From positions 58,812 through 122,811 of the forward strand of contig JBAUMF010000093.1 in NCBI GenBank assembly GCA_049578545.1: a DNA stretch of 64,000 nucleotides. The letters run 5' to 3'. Every line of letters begins with the position of its first letter. Positions within the stretch are counted from its first letter, which is position 1. Shown here piece after piece: positions 35,753 to 45,269 of this stretch. The DNA comes from DASQBT01 sp049578545. Its GTDB lineage: Bacteria; Pseudomonadota; Gammaproteobacteria; Burkholderiales; Thiobacillaceae. The notes below the pieces were generated by a model. It did not search any database. It was not told the origin of the DNA and saw only the letters and a program-made list of their open reading frames with translations. The position numbers and the translations under genes were made by a program.

Positions 35753-37086
35753 TCAATCCGCTTTCCAGCCCGCTGCTGGCAGATCTGTATGAATACACCA
35801 TGCTGCAAAGTTACATTGAGTATGGACTGGAAGAGACTGCCGTATTTGAGTTTTTTGTGCGCCGGCTCCCGCCGGGGCGCAATTTTCTGGTCGCCGCAGG
35901 CCTTGAACAGGCGCTGGAATTCCTCGATCAACTGGCCTTCTCCGCCCAGGAACTGGATTGGCTTTCGCAGCGATTCCCCCCGCATGTCATTCGCTACCTG
36001 AAAGACTTTCGCTTTACTGGCGATGTCCACGCCATGCAGGAAGGAACGCTGTTCTTTGCTGACGAGCCAATTCTGCGGGTGACGGCTCCTTTGCCGCAGG
36101 CACAGCTGGTGGAGTCGCGCCTGATGAACCTGCTCAACTTCGAAACGCTGATTGCCACCAAGGCGGCGCGCTCGGTGCTGGCTGCGCCCGACAAGCTGCT
36201 GGTTGATTTCGGCATGCGCCGGGCGCATGGAGCCGAGGCCGGCCTGCTCGCTGCACGCGCGAGCTATCTGGCTGGATTTGGCGGCACGGCTACCGTACTG
36301 GCGGGAATGCTGTACGACATCCCGCTGTTTGGCACCATGGCCCATTCCTTCATTCAGGCGCACGATGACGAGGCCGTCGCATTCGAGCAGTTCGCCCGCT
36401 CCCACCCGGACAACACCATTCTGCTCATCGATACCTATGACACCGAGGCGGCAGCGCGCAAGGTGGTGCCGCTTGCTGCCAGGCTTCAACAGCAGGGCAT
36501 CCGCATCAAGGCCGTGCGCATTGACAGCGGCGATCTGGCTGAACATTCACGGCAGGTGCGGCGCATTCTGGATGAGGGCGGTCTGAACGACGTCACCATT
36601 TTCGCCAGCGGCAACCTGGACGAATACCGCGTGCAGGCCCTGCTCGCAGCAGGTGCACCGATCGATGGCTTCGGCATTGGCACTGCACTCGACACGTCCA
36701 GCGATGCACCCTCACTCGACTGCGCCTATAAATTGCAGGAATACGCGGGACGGCCGCGCCGCAAGCGCTCGGAGGGAAAAGCGACCTGGCCGGGCAGAAA
36801 GCAGGTCTATCGCAACTACACGGCCAATGGCCAGATGGCCGGGGATGTGCTGGCACTGGAGGAAGATGACGCGCACCCGGGTGAAGCGCTTATCCATCTG
36901 GTGATGCGTGCCGGTTGCCGGATTGAACCCGCGCTTCCAGTCAAGACACTGCGCCAACTGGCCCTGAGTTCGTATACCCAGCTGCCCGACACGCTGCGCG
37001 GACTGGATGCCGCGCCGGCCTATCGCGTGGAGGTGTCTGCTGCCTTGCAGGAACTGGCACAGCAGGTGGATCGGAGTGCACTCTAG
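35749..37086 (+). CDS. pncB: Nicotinate phosphoribosyltransferase
   Basis: 445 residues, family length. Motifs include LLADLYEYTM at the N-terminus, DFGMRRAHG, the GTMAHSF histidine region (phosphorylated His in this family) and VRIDSGDL. It joins nicotinate and PRPP to give nicotinate mononucleotide, using the product of the coupled pncA. A PRPP synthetase is encoded 1.2 kb downstream, so the segment forms an NAD salvage module. Confidence 0.93.
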   Translation: MINPLSSPLLADLYEYTMLQSYIEYGLEETAVFEFFVRRLPPGRNFLVAAGLEQALEFLDQLAFSAQELDWLSQRFPPHVIRYLKDFRFTGDVHAMQEGTLFFADEPILRVTAPLPQAQLVESRLMNLLNFETLIATKAARSVLAAPDKLLVDFGMRRAHGAEAGLLAARASYLAGFGGTATVLAGMLYDIPLFGTMAHSFIQAHDDEAVAFEQFARSHPDNTILLIDTYDTEAAARKVVPLAARLQQQGIRIKAVRIDSGDLAEHSRQVRRILDEGGLNDVTIFASGNLDEYRVQALLAAGAPIDGFGIGTALDTSSDAPSLDCAYKLQEYAGRPRRKRSEGKATWPGRKQVYRNYTANGQMAGDVLALEEDDAHPGEALIHLVMRAGCRIEPALPVKTLRQLALSSYTQLPDTLRGLDAAPAYRVEVSAALQELAQQVDRSAL

Positions 37087-37209
37087 CTGAGGGAATCTCT
37101 GCTCAGGTTACGCACGACGGCGGAGCACGCGCTTGCCGGACAAGCCGGGTTCAATTTCACCTGAATCGGGCAGACCGGGCCAGGGCGCTGGATCACTTAT
37201 CATAGGCAA

Positions 37210-38256
37210 ATGGGAACAGACCAAACGACGAATCTTCCTGTGCAGGTTGGCGCCACCCTGGAGGCGAAGCTCAGCTTCCTGCAGCGGCCGGACGCCTACC
37301 CCGAGGCAACCGCGCACGTGGAAGCGGTGGAAACCCACATGTCCTGGGTCTTCCTGACCGATGCGCATGCCTACAAGCTGAAAAAGCCGGTGCGTTACCC
37401 CTATCTGGACTTCAGCAGCGTCGAGGCCCGCCGCCTCGACAGCGAAGAGGAACTGCGGCTCAACCGCCGTCTGGCCGCCGATGTCTATCTGGATGTAATC
37501 CCGCTGGTGCTTGCCACTGATGGACGTTTAAGCCTGGGTGGCGGGGGAGAGCCGGTGGACTGGCTGGTCAAGATGCGGCGCCTGCCGGCGGAACGCATGC
37601 TCGATCACCTGATTCGCAGCGGGGCGGTCCAGCAGGCGCAAATCCGCCAGCTGTCCCAGCGGCTTGCGCGCTTCTACGCCGCAGCCGCGGTGCAATCCAT
37701 CACGCCTGAAGCCTATCGGCAGTATCTGGCCGAGCGCATCGAGGAGAATCGGCGCGAACTTGTCAGCCCCGAGTTCGGGCTGGCCACGGACCTGCCCAAG
37801 CTGCTCACCCGTTCCCAGCTCGGCTTTTTGCAAACCCACGCCGCGCTGTTCGACAGCCGCGTGCAGCAGGGCCGCATCGTCGAGGGCCACGGCGACCTCA
37901 GGCCTGAGCATGTATGCCTGCTGCCCGAACCGGTCGTCATCGACTGCCTGGAGTTCAATCGCAGATTCCGCATCCTCGATCCGGCGGATGAACTGGGCTA
38001 TCTGGCGCTGGAATGCGAACGCCTGCATGCCCCGGAAGCGGGGCGCTGGCTGCTGGAAGGCTATATGGAAGCCAGCGGCGATGCGCCGCCCGTTGCCTTG
38101 CTGCATTTCTACCAGAGCTGCCGGGCCGTGCTGCGCGCCAAGCTTGCCATCTGGCACCTGCGCGACGACGGGCGGCATCGGCGCAACAAGTGGGTGGAGC
38201 TGACCAGGGATTACCTGGAACTGGCGCAACAGCATGCCAAGCTGGCAGGAAACTGA
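37210..38256 (+). CDS. Aminoglycoside-phosphotransferase-like kinase (COG2187 type)
   Basis: 348 residues. HMSWVFLTDAHAYKLKKPV near residues 42-60 is the nucleotide-contacting Lys region of this family. GHGDLRPEHVCL is the catalytic loop and IDCLEFN the metal-binding loop. These proteins resemble sugar/antibiotic kinases; the substrate is unknown. In many bacteria a C-terminal P-loop kinase is fused; here it is absent. It lies between pncB and the convergent PRPP synthetase. Confidence 0.75.
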   Translation: MGTDQTTNLPVQVGATLEAKLSFLQRPDAYPEATAHVEAVETHMSWVFLTDAHAYKLKKPVRYPYLDFSSVEARRLDSEEELRLNRRLAADVYLDVIPLVLATDGRLSLGGGGEPVDWLVKMRRLPAERMLDHLIRSGAVQQAQIRQLSQRLARFYAAAAVQSITPEAYRQYLAERIEENRRELVSPEFGLATDLPKLLTRSQLGFLQTHAALFDSRVQQGRIVEGHGDLRPEHVCLLPEPVVIDCLEFNRRFRILDPADELGYLALECERLHAPEAGRWLLEGYMEASGDAPPVALLHFYQSCRAVLRAKLAIWHLRDDGRHRRNKWVELTRDYLELAQQHAKLAGN

Positions 38257-38269
38257 TTTGGCGCTTCGC

Positions 38270-39256
38270 TCAGGCTTCCAGCAGTTCCACCAGTGAACCG
38301 CCGCCATGCAGGCGCCTGATGGCTTCGGCAAACAAGGGGGCCGACTCCAGCACTTCCACGCGGTTTTCCAGCAGGGTCGGCGGCAGCCGAAACGGCGGGA
38401 TGGAGTCGGTGACCAGCACCTTTTCCAGCGCCGGATCGGCCAGCACCTTGCCCGCCGCAGCGGCGAACACGCCGTGGCTGGCGGCCGCGTATACCCGCTT
38501 CGCCCCCAGCGCCTTGCAGGCGGCGGCCGCGCGCGCCAGGGTGGTCCCGCTGCTGATCAGGTCGTCGATGATGAGCGCGGTCCTGCCGCTTACCTCGCCC
38601 ACGACCGCCTCGCCCGAAACCACGCCCTCGCTGCGGCTCTTCTGCATGAAGGCGGAAGCGATGGGGCGGTCGAGCGCCTTGCTCAGCGACTGGCGGAATG
38701 CCTCCGCCCGCTTCACCCCGCCTGCGTCGGGTGAAACCACCGCGATGCTTTCGTCACCCAGCCGTGCCGCAAACCAGGCGACAAACAGACCGCGGGCTTC
38801 GAGGTGCTCGGCCGGAATGCGGAAGGCGTTCTGGTAGGCAGCCAGGTTGTGCACATCCAGGGTCACCACGCGGTCCGTGCCCACCGCTTCGAACAGCTGG
38901 GCGACATAGCGGCTGCTGACCGGGTCGCGCGACTTGGTCCTGCGGTCCTTGCGCGCATAGGCCAGATAGGGACAGACGGCGGTAACCCGGGCGGCGGAGG
39001 CATCCTTCAGCGCGCCGATGAAAAACAGCAGGCGGACCAGCTTGTCGTTGGCGCTCATGCCCGGTTCGCCATACAGCGAATGGATCACATACACGTCCTT
39101 GCCGCGCACGTTTTCCAGCGGCCTGGCCTTGTGCTCGCCATCCTCGAACTCGCGCTCCTCGTGCGCACACAGCGTTATTCCCAGTGCGCTGGCTACCCGC
39201 TCGCCGAAGGGGCGGCTGGCATCCAGGGCGAACAGGCAAAGGTCATCGACAGGCAT
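38270..39256 (-). CDS. Ribose-phosphate pyrophosphokinase (PRPP synthetase family)
   Basis: 328 residues. FEDGEHKARP at the N-terminus, YARKDRRTKSRDPVSSRYVA around the ATP loop, and the PRPP-binding loop ALIIDDLISSGTTL are all visible. The catalytic Arg/Lys loop is shorter and less canonical than in Prs, so it may be a second, divergent PRPP synthetase. It would supply PRPP to the neighbouring PncB. Confidence 0.85.
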   Translation of the reverse strand: MPVDDLCLFALDASRPFGERVASALGITLCAHEEREFEDGEHKARPLENVRGKDVYVIHSLYGEPGMSANDKLVRLLFFIGALKDASAARVTAVCPYLAYARKDRRTKSRDPVSSRYVAQLFEAVGTDRVVTLDVHNLAAYQNAFRIPAEHLEARGLFVAWFAARLGDESIAVVSPDAGGVKRAEAFRQSLSKALDRPIASAFMQKSRSEGVVSGEAVVGEVSGRTALIIDDLISSGTTLARAAAACKALGAKRVYAAASHGVFAAAAGKVLADPALEKVLVTDSIPPFRLPPTLLENRVEVLESAPLFAEAIRRLHGGGSLVELLEA

Positions 39257-39347
39257 CGATCCGTTTCCTCGCTTTTTGCGGTAATGGCGACTCCGCCATA
39301 ATATGCCAGAGTTGATAGAAAGTTTTCTCTCTTAGAAAGGCGCGAAC

Positions 39348-39509
39348 ATGGAGCCCAAGGGATGTATTTACAAGGAGCAGTTCGGCTATTGCTGGCTTGA
39401 GGCGGACCAGTGGATGTTCCAGGCGGTGGACGTTCATGAACAGCCCGTCGGTGAACCGGTCAAGATCGAATTGAAGGACCTGGTTTTCCATCATGATGAA
39501 GACGAATAA
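39348..39509 (+). CDS. Small hypothetical protein, 53 aa
   Basis: ATG at 39348 after AGAAAGG (8 bp), open to TAA at 39509. The product starts MEPKGCIYKEQFGYCW and is acidic at its end (HHDEDE); two Cys and three aromatic residues cluster at the front. No family recognised. It lies between the PRPP synthetase gene and hsdR. Confidence 0.5.
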   Translation: MEPKGCIYKEQFGYCWLEADQWMFQAVDVHEQPVGEPVKIELKDLVFHHDEDE

Positions 39510-39612
39510 TTGAATTAGCGATTGTTCCGCACGATGCGCAGCTTGGCGGCTGCCGCATGGAACTTGATAGTGGGGACGTGTTTTTGCCACGACCCCAAAC
39601 CAGGGAGACGTT

Positions 39613-42600
39613 TTGGTTCCACAGCCGGAACAGCAAGCCAGATTCAACATTGATGCGCTGCTGCAAGCAGCAGGCTGGCACGTCTGCGATGCGTCTGCCG
39701 CCAACATCCATGCCGCGCGGGGCGTGGCGATTCGCGAATTCCCTCTAAGCACTTCCTCGCCCCGCGAGCGGGGAGAGGGTCGGGGTGAGGGGTATGGTTT
39801 CGCCGATTACCTGCTGTATGTGGACGGCAAGCCCGCCGGGGTAATCGAGGCCAAGAAGGAGGGCGTCACCCTCACGGGCGTCGAAACCCAGTCCGACAAA
39901 TACACCAAGGGGCTGCCCGCAGGTTTGCCGTGCTGGAGCAATCCGCTGCCGTTTGCCTACCAGTCCACCGGCATTGAAACCCGCTTCACCAACGGCCTTG
40001 ACCCCAACCCGCGCTCGCGCCCGGTATTCGCCTTCCACAAGCCCCAGCTGCTGGCCGAGTGGCTCGCTTATCTTCCCTCGCCCCTGGGGAGAGGGGCAGG
40101 GGGTGAGGGCGCATTTGCCGCACCAAAAACTACCCCCTCGCCCCGCTTGCGGAGAGAGGGCGGGGGTGAGGGGGTGCAACCGAAGGTTGCTGAACAGCGC
40201 GCGCAATACACAGCATCACCCGCCACCTTCCTCGCCCGCCTGCAACACATGCCCCCGCTGCACGAAGAAGGCCTCTGGCCCGCCCAGATCACGGCGATCA
40301 AAAACCTCGAACAATCCCTGAAGGAAAATCGCCCGCGCGCCCTGATCCAGATGGCCACCGGCTCGGGCAAGACCTTCACCTCGATTTCCTTCCTCTACCG
40401 CCTGATCAAGTTCGCCGGGGCGCGGCGCATCCTGTTCCTGGTCGATCGCGGCAACCTCGCCGACCAGACCCTGAAGGAATTCCAGCAATACGTCTCGCCC
40501 TACAACAACTTCAAGTTCAGCGAGGAATACATCGTCCAGCGCCTGCAGGGCAACCAGATCGACACCACCGCCCGCGTCTGCATCTGCACCCTCCAGCGCC
40601 TGTACTCCATGCTCAAGGGCCGCGACCTGCCGGCCGACCTGGAAGAAGATTCCGTGGACCAACTTCTGCTCCCCTCGCCCGCAAGCGGGAGAGGGGCCGG
40701 GGGTGAGGGCGCATTCTTCACAAAGCCGGAGCCCATCGAATACAACCCGGCCATCCCCATCGAGACGTTCGACATCATCGTCACCGACGAGGCCCACCGC
40801 TCCATCTACAACCTGTGGGCGCAGGTGCTGGAATACTTCGACGCCTACCTCATCGGCCTCACCGCCACGCCCGGCAAGCAGACCTTCGGCTTCTTCCACC
40901 AGAACCTGGTCATGGAATACAACCACGAGATGGCCGTGGCCGACGGCGTCAACGTCAACTACGACGTCTACCGCATCAAGACCGCCATCACTGAAGCTGG
41001 CTCCAAAGTTGAAGCGGGCTACTATGTGGAAAAGCAGGAACGCGACACCCGCAAGACCCGCTGGGAAGAACTCGACGACGACTTCGCCTACGACCCCAAC
41101 CAGCTCGACCGCGACGTCGTCACCCCGGACCAGATCCGCACCATCGTGCGCACCTTCCGCGACAAACTGTTCAGCGAAATCTTCCCCGGCCGCACCGAAG
41201 TGCCCAAGACCCTCATCTTCGCCAAGGACGACAACCACGCCGAGAACATCGTCGAAATCCTGCGCGAGGAATTCGGCAAGGGCAACGACTTCGCCCAGAA
41301 GATCACCTATAGAACGACCGGCGCCACGCCCAAGGAACTCATCAAGGCCTTCCGCAACAGCTACCACCCCAGGGTCGCCGTCACCGTCGACATGATCGCC
41401 ACCGGCACCGACATCAAGCCGGTGGAAATCGTCTTCTTCATGCGCGCCGTCAAATCGCGCGGCTTCTTCGAGCAGATGAAAGGCCGCGGCGTGCGCGTGA
41501 TTGCGCCCGACGACCTCAAGGCCGTCACCCCCGACGCCACGGCCAAGGACCACTTCGTCATCATCGACGCCGTCGGCGTGTGCGAGCAGGACAAGACCGA
41601 CGCCCGCCCGATGGAGAAAAAACGCAGCGTCAGCTTCGAGCGCCTGCTGCAAGCCGTCGCCTTCGGCAACACCGAAGACGACGTCATCACCAGCATCGCC
41701 GGCCGCCTGGCCAGAATGGAACACCGCATCAGCGCCCAAGACGACGCCAGGATTCGCGTGGCCAGCGGCGGCCTAGGCCTGAAAGACCTCGCCCACCAGC
41801 TAGTCCAGTCGCTCGATCCCGACGCCATAACTCCCTCGCCCCGCTTGCGGGGAGAGGGTGGGGGTGAGGGGGAATTGTTTCCCTCTCCCCTCGCGGGAGA
41901 GGGGCAGGCAGCCCAACAAGCCCGCATTGATGCGTCAAAGCCATTGTGCGACCCAGCCCTGCGCCAACTCATCCTCGACATCAAGGCCAAAAACGAACTC
42001 ACCATCGACCACGTCAGCCAGGATCAGGTCATCGAAGCCGGCTTCAGCCAGGCCGCCCTCGATCGAGCCCGTGGCCAGGTCCAGTCCTTCGAGCAATTCA
42101 TCGCCGACCACAAAGACGAAATCACCGCGCTGCAAATTCTCTACAGCAAACCCTACAAACAGCGCCTCACCTTCGAGGCCGTGAAAGAACTCGCCGACGC
42201 CATCGAAAAGCCGCCCTACCTGTGGAACGAATCCCAGCTCTGGCAGGCCTACGCCGCGCTGGAAACCAGCAAGGTCAAAGGCGCCAGCGGCCGCCGCATC
42301 CTCACCGACCTGGTCTCGCTGGTGCGTTTCGCCATTCATCAGGACAACGAACTCGTGCCGTTCCCGGAGCGGGTCAACGCCAACTTCAAGGCATGGCTGG
42401 CAGGGCAGGAAAGCGCAGGCAAGCAATTCACCACAGACCAGCGGCGCTGGCTGGAAATGATCCGCGACCACATCGCCGCCAACCTCGGCATCGCACCGGA
42501 TGACTTCGAATACGCGCCCTTCGCCCAGGAAGGCGGCTTGGGCAAGGTGTATCAGCTCTTTGGCGATGAGCTGAACACGCTCATTGATCAATTGAATGAG

Positions 42601-42615
42601 AGCTTGGCGGCATGA
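39613..42615 (+). CDS. hsdR: Type I restriction enzyme R subunit with palindromic-repeat insertions
   Basis: 1000 residues, TTG start with AGGGAG 5 bp upstream. The nuclease site is in FADYLLYVDG...VIEAKKEG (about 63-85); the helicase has MATGSGKT (about 247), VTDEAHRS (about 391) and a C-terminal RecA lobe (GTDIKPVE, MKGRGVR). Six Gly/Pro/Arg-rich insertions, each ~12-16 residues and all in the reading phase that yields (P/S)SP...G(R/E)G, interrupt conserved regions: one just before the nuclease, two before the helicase, one before the DEAH box, two in the C-terminal part. No stop is created. It would translocate DNA and cut far from the site; the effect of the inserts is unknown. Confidence 0.85.
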   Translation: MVPQPEQQARFNIDALLQAAGWHVCDASAANIHAARGVAIREFPLSTSSPRERGEGRGEGYGFADYLLYVDGKPAGVIEAKKEGVTLTGVETQSDKYTKGLPAGLPCWSNPLPFAYQSTGIETRFTNGLDPNPRSRPVFAFHKPQLLAEWLAYLPSPLGRGAGGEGAFAAPKTTPSPRLRREGGGEGVQPKVAEQRAQYTASPATFLARLQHMPPLHEEGLWPAQITAIKNLEQSLKENRPRALIQMATGSGKTFTSISFLYRLIKFAGARRILFLVDRGNLADQTLKEFQQYVSPYNNFKFSEEYIVQRLQGNQIDTTARVCICTLQRLYSMLKGRDLPADLEEDSVDQLLLPSPASGRGAGGEGAFFTKPEPIEYNPAIPIETFDIIVTDEAHRSIYNLWAQVLEYFDAYLIGLTATPGKQTFGFFHQNLVMEYNHEMAVADGVNVNYDVYRIKTAITEAGSKVEAGYYVEKQERDTRKTRWEELDDDFAYDPNQLDRDVVTPDQIRTIVRTFRDKLFSEIFPGRTEVPKTLIFAKDDNHAENIVEILREEFGKGNDFAQKITYRTTGATPKELIKAFRNSYHPRVAVTVDMIATGTDIKPVEIVFFMRAVKSRGFFEQMKGRGVRVIAPDDLKAVTPDATAKDHFVIIDAVGVCEQDKTDARPMEKKRSVSFERLLQAVAFGNTEDDVITSIAGRLARMEHRISAQDDARIRVASGGLGLKDLAHQLVQSLDPDAITPSPRLRGEGGGEGELFPSPLAGEGQAAQQARIDASKPLCDPALRQLILDIKAKNELTIDHVSQDQVIEAGFSQAALDRARGQVQSFEQFIADHKDEITALQILYSKPYKQRLTFEAVKELADAIEKPPYLWNESQLWQAYAALETSKVKGASGRRILTDLVSLVRFAIHQDNELVPFPERVNANFKAWLAGQESAGKQFTTDQRRWLEMIRDHIAANLGIAPDDFEYAPFAQEGGLGKVYQLFGDELNTLIDQLNESLAA
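39755..39792. repeat. Palindromic repeat, copy 1 (inside hsdR)
   Basis: A CCTCGCCCC...GGGGAGAGGG...GGTGAGGGG unit that folds on itself. It is read in frame and inserted just before the nuclease motif of HsdR. Confidence 0.8.
40075..40110. repeat. Palindromic repeat, copy 2 (inside hsdR)
   Basis: CCCTCGCCCC-TGGGGAGAGGGG-CAGGGGGTGAGGG unit. Its peptide is PSPLGRGAGGEG. Confidence 0.8.
40133..40174. repeat. Palindromic repeat, copy 3 (inside hsdR)
   Basis: CCCCTCGCCCCGCTTGCGG core with the GAGAGGG...GGTGAGGGG tail. Same orientation and phase as copy 2, 22 bp away; the two form a pair in the hinge before the helicase domain. Confidence 0.8.
40669..40710. repeat. Palindromic repeat, copy 4 (inside hsdR)
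   Basis: CTCCCCTCGCCCGCAAGCGGG core with the usual tail. Its peptide is PSPASGRGAGGEG, placed 25-30 residues before the DEAH box. Confidence 0.8.
41833..41872. repeat. Palindromic repeat, copy 5 (inside hsdR)
   Basis: CCCTCGCCCCGCTTGCGGGG core with the GAGAGGG...GGTGAGGGG tail. Its peptide is PSPRLRGEGGGEG. Confidence 0.8.
41881..41906. repeat. Palindromic repeat, copy 6 (partial, inside hsdR)
   Basis: CCCTCTCCCCTCGCGGGAGAGGGG, a shorter unit 9 bp after copy 5 and in the same reading phase (PSPLAGEG). Confidence 0.7.
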
Positions 42616-43991
42616 GTAGGCAGTTGAGTAAGGCGGAGCTGGAGAAAACCCCACTAGAAGATTGGCGGACTGAATATGCGCAGCGACTTAGAGACGAGAT
42701 CGCAGCAGATTGGTGCGTCAAGAATGTTGGCGATATCTGCTCAATTCGAACGGGAAAGCTTGATGTTAACCAGGCAGATGAGGATGGCGCGTATCCATTC
42801 TTCACCTGCGCTGAAAAGGTCTACCGAATTAACACGCCAGCATTTGATGCTGAGGCTGTGCTTCTTGCCGGCAATGGTGACTTCAACGTTAAGTACTACA
42901 AAGGCAAGTTCAACCCATATCAACGAACCTACGTACTTTCTGACCTCCAGGTCGATGGAAAATACCTCTATTACTACATCTCATATCGCCTTCGAGACCT
43001 GACGGGTGATAGTCGGGGTTCGACAATCAAATACATCAGACTTGGAGATGTACGCGACTATCCCGTACCCGTCGCACCCCTCGTCCAACAAAAACGCATC
43101 GTCGCGGAAATCGAAAAACAATTCTCCCGCCTCGACGAAGCCGTCGCCAACCTCAAGCGCATCAAGGCCAACCTCAAGCGCTACAAGGCCGCCGTCCTCA
43201 AAGCCGCCGTCGAAGGCCGCCTCGTCGAAACCGAAGCCGAACGCGCCCGCCGCGAAGGCCGCAGCTACGAGACCGGCGCCCAACTCCTGCAACGCATCCT
43301 CGAAACCCGCCGCAACCAGTGGCAAGGCAAAGGCAAATACAAAGAAACCGCCGCGCCTGACACCACCGCCCTGCCCAAATTGCCAGAGGGGTGGGTGTGG
43401 GCATCGTTGGGTAGCTTAATTGTCGATGGACCACAGAACGGTCTTTACCTGCCGAAGTCGCTGTATGGTTCTGGTCACCCGATCTTACGAATTGATGATT
43501 ACCAACAAGATTGGATGCGGCCAATCACGGAATTACAGCGCGTTCGAGCTAAACCGGAGGATGTTGTGACCTACTCACTTCGAAGCGGTGACATTGTCAT
43601 CAATCGAGTGAACAGCCCCTCACATTTAGGCAAGGTGGCGGTCTGGGCAATAGAGGCAGAAATGCCGCTATTCGAGTCGAACATGATGAGGGCAGCTCTT
43701 TCGTCTGGAGTTGTTCCGCTTTATGTTGCGACCTATCTGCGCTCGCTGCATGGGCGAGCGCGATTGACGAAGCAAGCAAAGTGGGCTGTAAATCAAGCTA
43801 GCATCAATCAGCAAGATGTTTGCGGTACGCAGGTGCCGCTACCATCACTTGCCGAACAAAACCGTATCGTCGCCGAAGTCGAACTGCGCATCTCTGTCCT
43901 CCGTGAAACCGAGGCGCAAGTGGATGCCAACTTCCGGCGCACCGATCGCCTGCGCCAGTCCATTCTTAGCCACGCATTTGCATCGCAATGA
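42612..43991 (+). CDS. hsdS: Type I restriction-modification specificity subunit
   Basis: 459 residues: two target-recognition domains (about 30-155 and 255-395), each followed by the conserved helical spacer (QKRIVAEIEKQFSRLDEAV and AEQNRIVAEVELRISVLRE). ATG overlaps the hsdR stop (ATGA). The recognition domains are AT-richer than the conserved spacers, as usual for domains exchanged by recombination. It sets the bipartite DNA target for both HsdM and HsdR. Confidence 0.9.
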   Translation: MSRQLSKAELEKTPLEDWRTEYAQRLRDEIAADWCVKNVGDICSIRTGKLDVNQADEDGAYPFFTCAEKVYRINTPAFDAEAVLLAGNGDFNVKYYKGKFNPYQRTYVLSDLQVDGKYLYYYISYRLRDLTGDSRGSTIKYIRLGDVRDYPVPVAPLVQQKRIVAEIEKQFSRLDEAVANLKRIKANLKRYKAAVLKAAVEGRLVETEAERARREGRSYETGAQLLQRILETRRNQWQGKGKYKETAAPDTTALPKLPEGWVWASLGSLIVDGPQNGLYLPKSLYGSGHPILRIDDYQQDWMRPITELQRVRAKPEDVVTYSLRSGDIVINRVNSPSHLGKVAVWAIEAEMPLFESNMMRAALSSGVVPLYVATYLRSLHGRARLTKQAKWAVNQASINQQDVCGTQVPLPSLAEQNRIVAEVELRISVLRETEAQVDANFRRTDRLRQSILSHAFASQ

Positions 43992-44158
43992 AACCAATTA
44001 GCTCAATCAGCTTCGGGTTGTATGTTGAATTAGTAAGGCAACAGGGTGATACATAAGAAATGAAAAATGAAGCTAACCCTCTTAACACTTTTTTTAGGTA
44101 AGCAGAATACGAAGCGACAAAATTACGCCTTCAGCAACTCAAGATTCAAAGGAAGAAA

Positions 44159-45259
44159 ATGAAGACCATTTCAATATTTAACAATAAGGGCGGGGTCGGT
44201 AAAACGACGCTAACATTTCATTTGGCGCACGCATTGGCTGAGATGGGTTATCGAACTCTTGTCGTTGACTTGGACCCACAGTGCAACCTAACCATATTAG
44301 GGATGGAGGAGGAAAAATTACATCAGATATGGCTTGAAGAGGACGACTTCATTGAAGATTTTCAGAGCGCACGTGGAAAGCTCTCATCCGAGGGCTTTGA
44401 TATTCTTGTCTCAAGCCCGAGGTCAATACACTTTCTGCTAAAGCCTGCGGAGGACGGCGCTGCTGACATCGGAAAACTCTCGCCACCCTATCCTCTAGGA
44501 ACCAACCTGGACCTCATTCCTGGCCGGCTGACGATGCATCTCTACGAGGACAAGATAGCCAGCCGTTGGAGTGACGTTTATCAAGGTGACCCACTCGCTA
44601 TTCGAACTGTTGCCAAGCCAAGAGAGATAGCAGAGTCCTATGCAAGGCAGCATGGTTATGACTTTGTGATTATGGACACTTCCCCGAGCTTGGGTGCTTT
44701 AAACAAGGTGGTCATCTCTACCACTGATGGATTTGTCATTCCCTGCATGCCAGACATGTTTTCCCTATACGGTATTCGAAATATTGGCAACGCACTTGCC
44801 GTCTGGAAGAAGCAATTCGATACCATCTACCATCTTCTCTCGGAGGAAAAGCGTAAAACATTCCCGGCAAAATATGTCCGATTGCTTGGGTTCACAATTT
44901 ATAACGCCAAGAAGTATTCGGGTTCGAAGCCGTGGAATCTCGCAACAGCGCACTATAACTATGCGATGCAAATACCTGATGCTATTAGGCGGTTCATTCG
45001 CCCGGAAATCCGTGAACATCTGAGTGACGATGTGCTTTCGCAACCAATTGGGAAAATGGCGATCATGCATACCCACAATACGCTCCCAAGCATGGCACAG
45101 CGATATCACTTGCCTATGTGGAAAGTGCCTTCTTGTCACGCCCTTGATCAATCCGATGTATCTACGATCTTGGGGAATCGTGCGATATACGAAGGGACCC
45201 GAGAGAAATACAGGGAGTTTGCAGAAGACCTTCTTACACGAATGAGCGCATTGGATTGA
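44159..45259 (+). CDS. ParA-like ATPase of a two-gene module inside the R-M operon
   Basis: 366 residues. The deviant Walker A KGGVGKTT is at residues 10-17, followed by VVDLDPQCNLT and the switch/Walker B FVIMDTSPSLGALN. It is a SIMIBI-class ATPase of the ParA/Soj type, which dimerises on ATP and often binds DNA or partner proteins. No ParB gene or parS repeats are near. AAAGGAAG precedes the ATG, 167 bp after hsdS. GC content is lower than in hsdR/hsdM, suggesting import. A RelA/SpoT-domain gene follows 10 bp downstream and is probably co-translated. Plasmid-partition origin is the main alternative. Confidence 0.85.
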   Translation: MKTISIFNNKGGVGKTTLTFHLAHALAEMGYRTLVVDLDPQCNLTILGMEEEKLHQIWLEEDDFIEDFQSARGKLSSEGFDILVSSPRSIHFLLKPAEDGAADIGKLSPPYPLGTNLDLIPGRLTMHLYEDKIASRWSDVYQGDPLAIRTVAKPREIAESYARQHGYDFVIMDTSPSLGALNKVVISTTDGFVIPCMPDMFSLYGIRNIGNALAVWKKQFDTIYHLLSEEKRKTFPAKYVRLLGFTIYNAKKYSGSKPWNLATAHYNYAMQIPDAIRRFIRPEIREHLSDDVLSQPIGKMAIMHTHNTLPSMAQRYHLPMWKVPSCHALDQSDVSTILGNRAIYEGTREKYREFAEDLLTRMSALD

Positions 45260-45269
45260 GTTGGCCAAA

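Noticed and set aside
40216..41739. 507-codon minus-strand frame opposite hsdR
   Set aside because: Antisense shadow in a GC-rich gene; Val/Gly/Asp-rich low complexity with no ribosome site.
44159..45259. Plasmid or integrative-element partition locus
   Set aside because: A ParA-like protein is present but no ParB gene, parS-like repeats, replication or integrase gene lies nearby.
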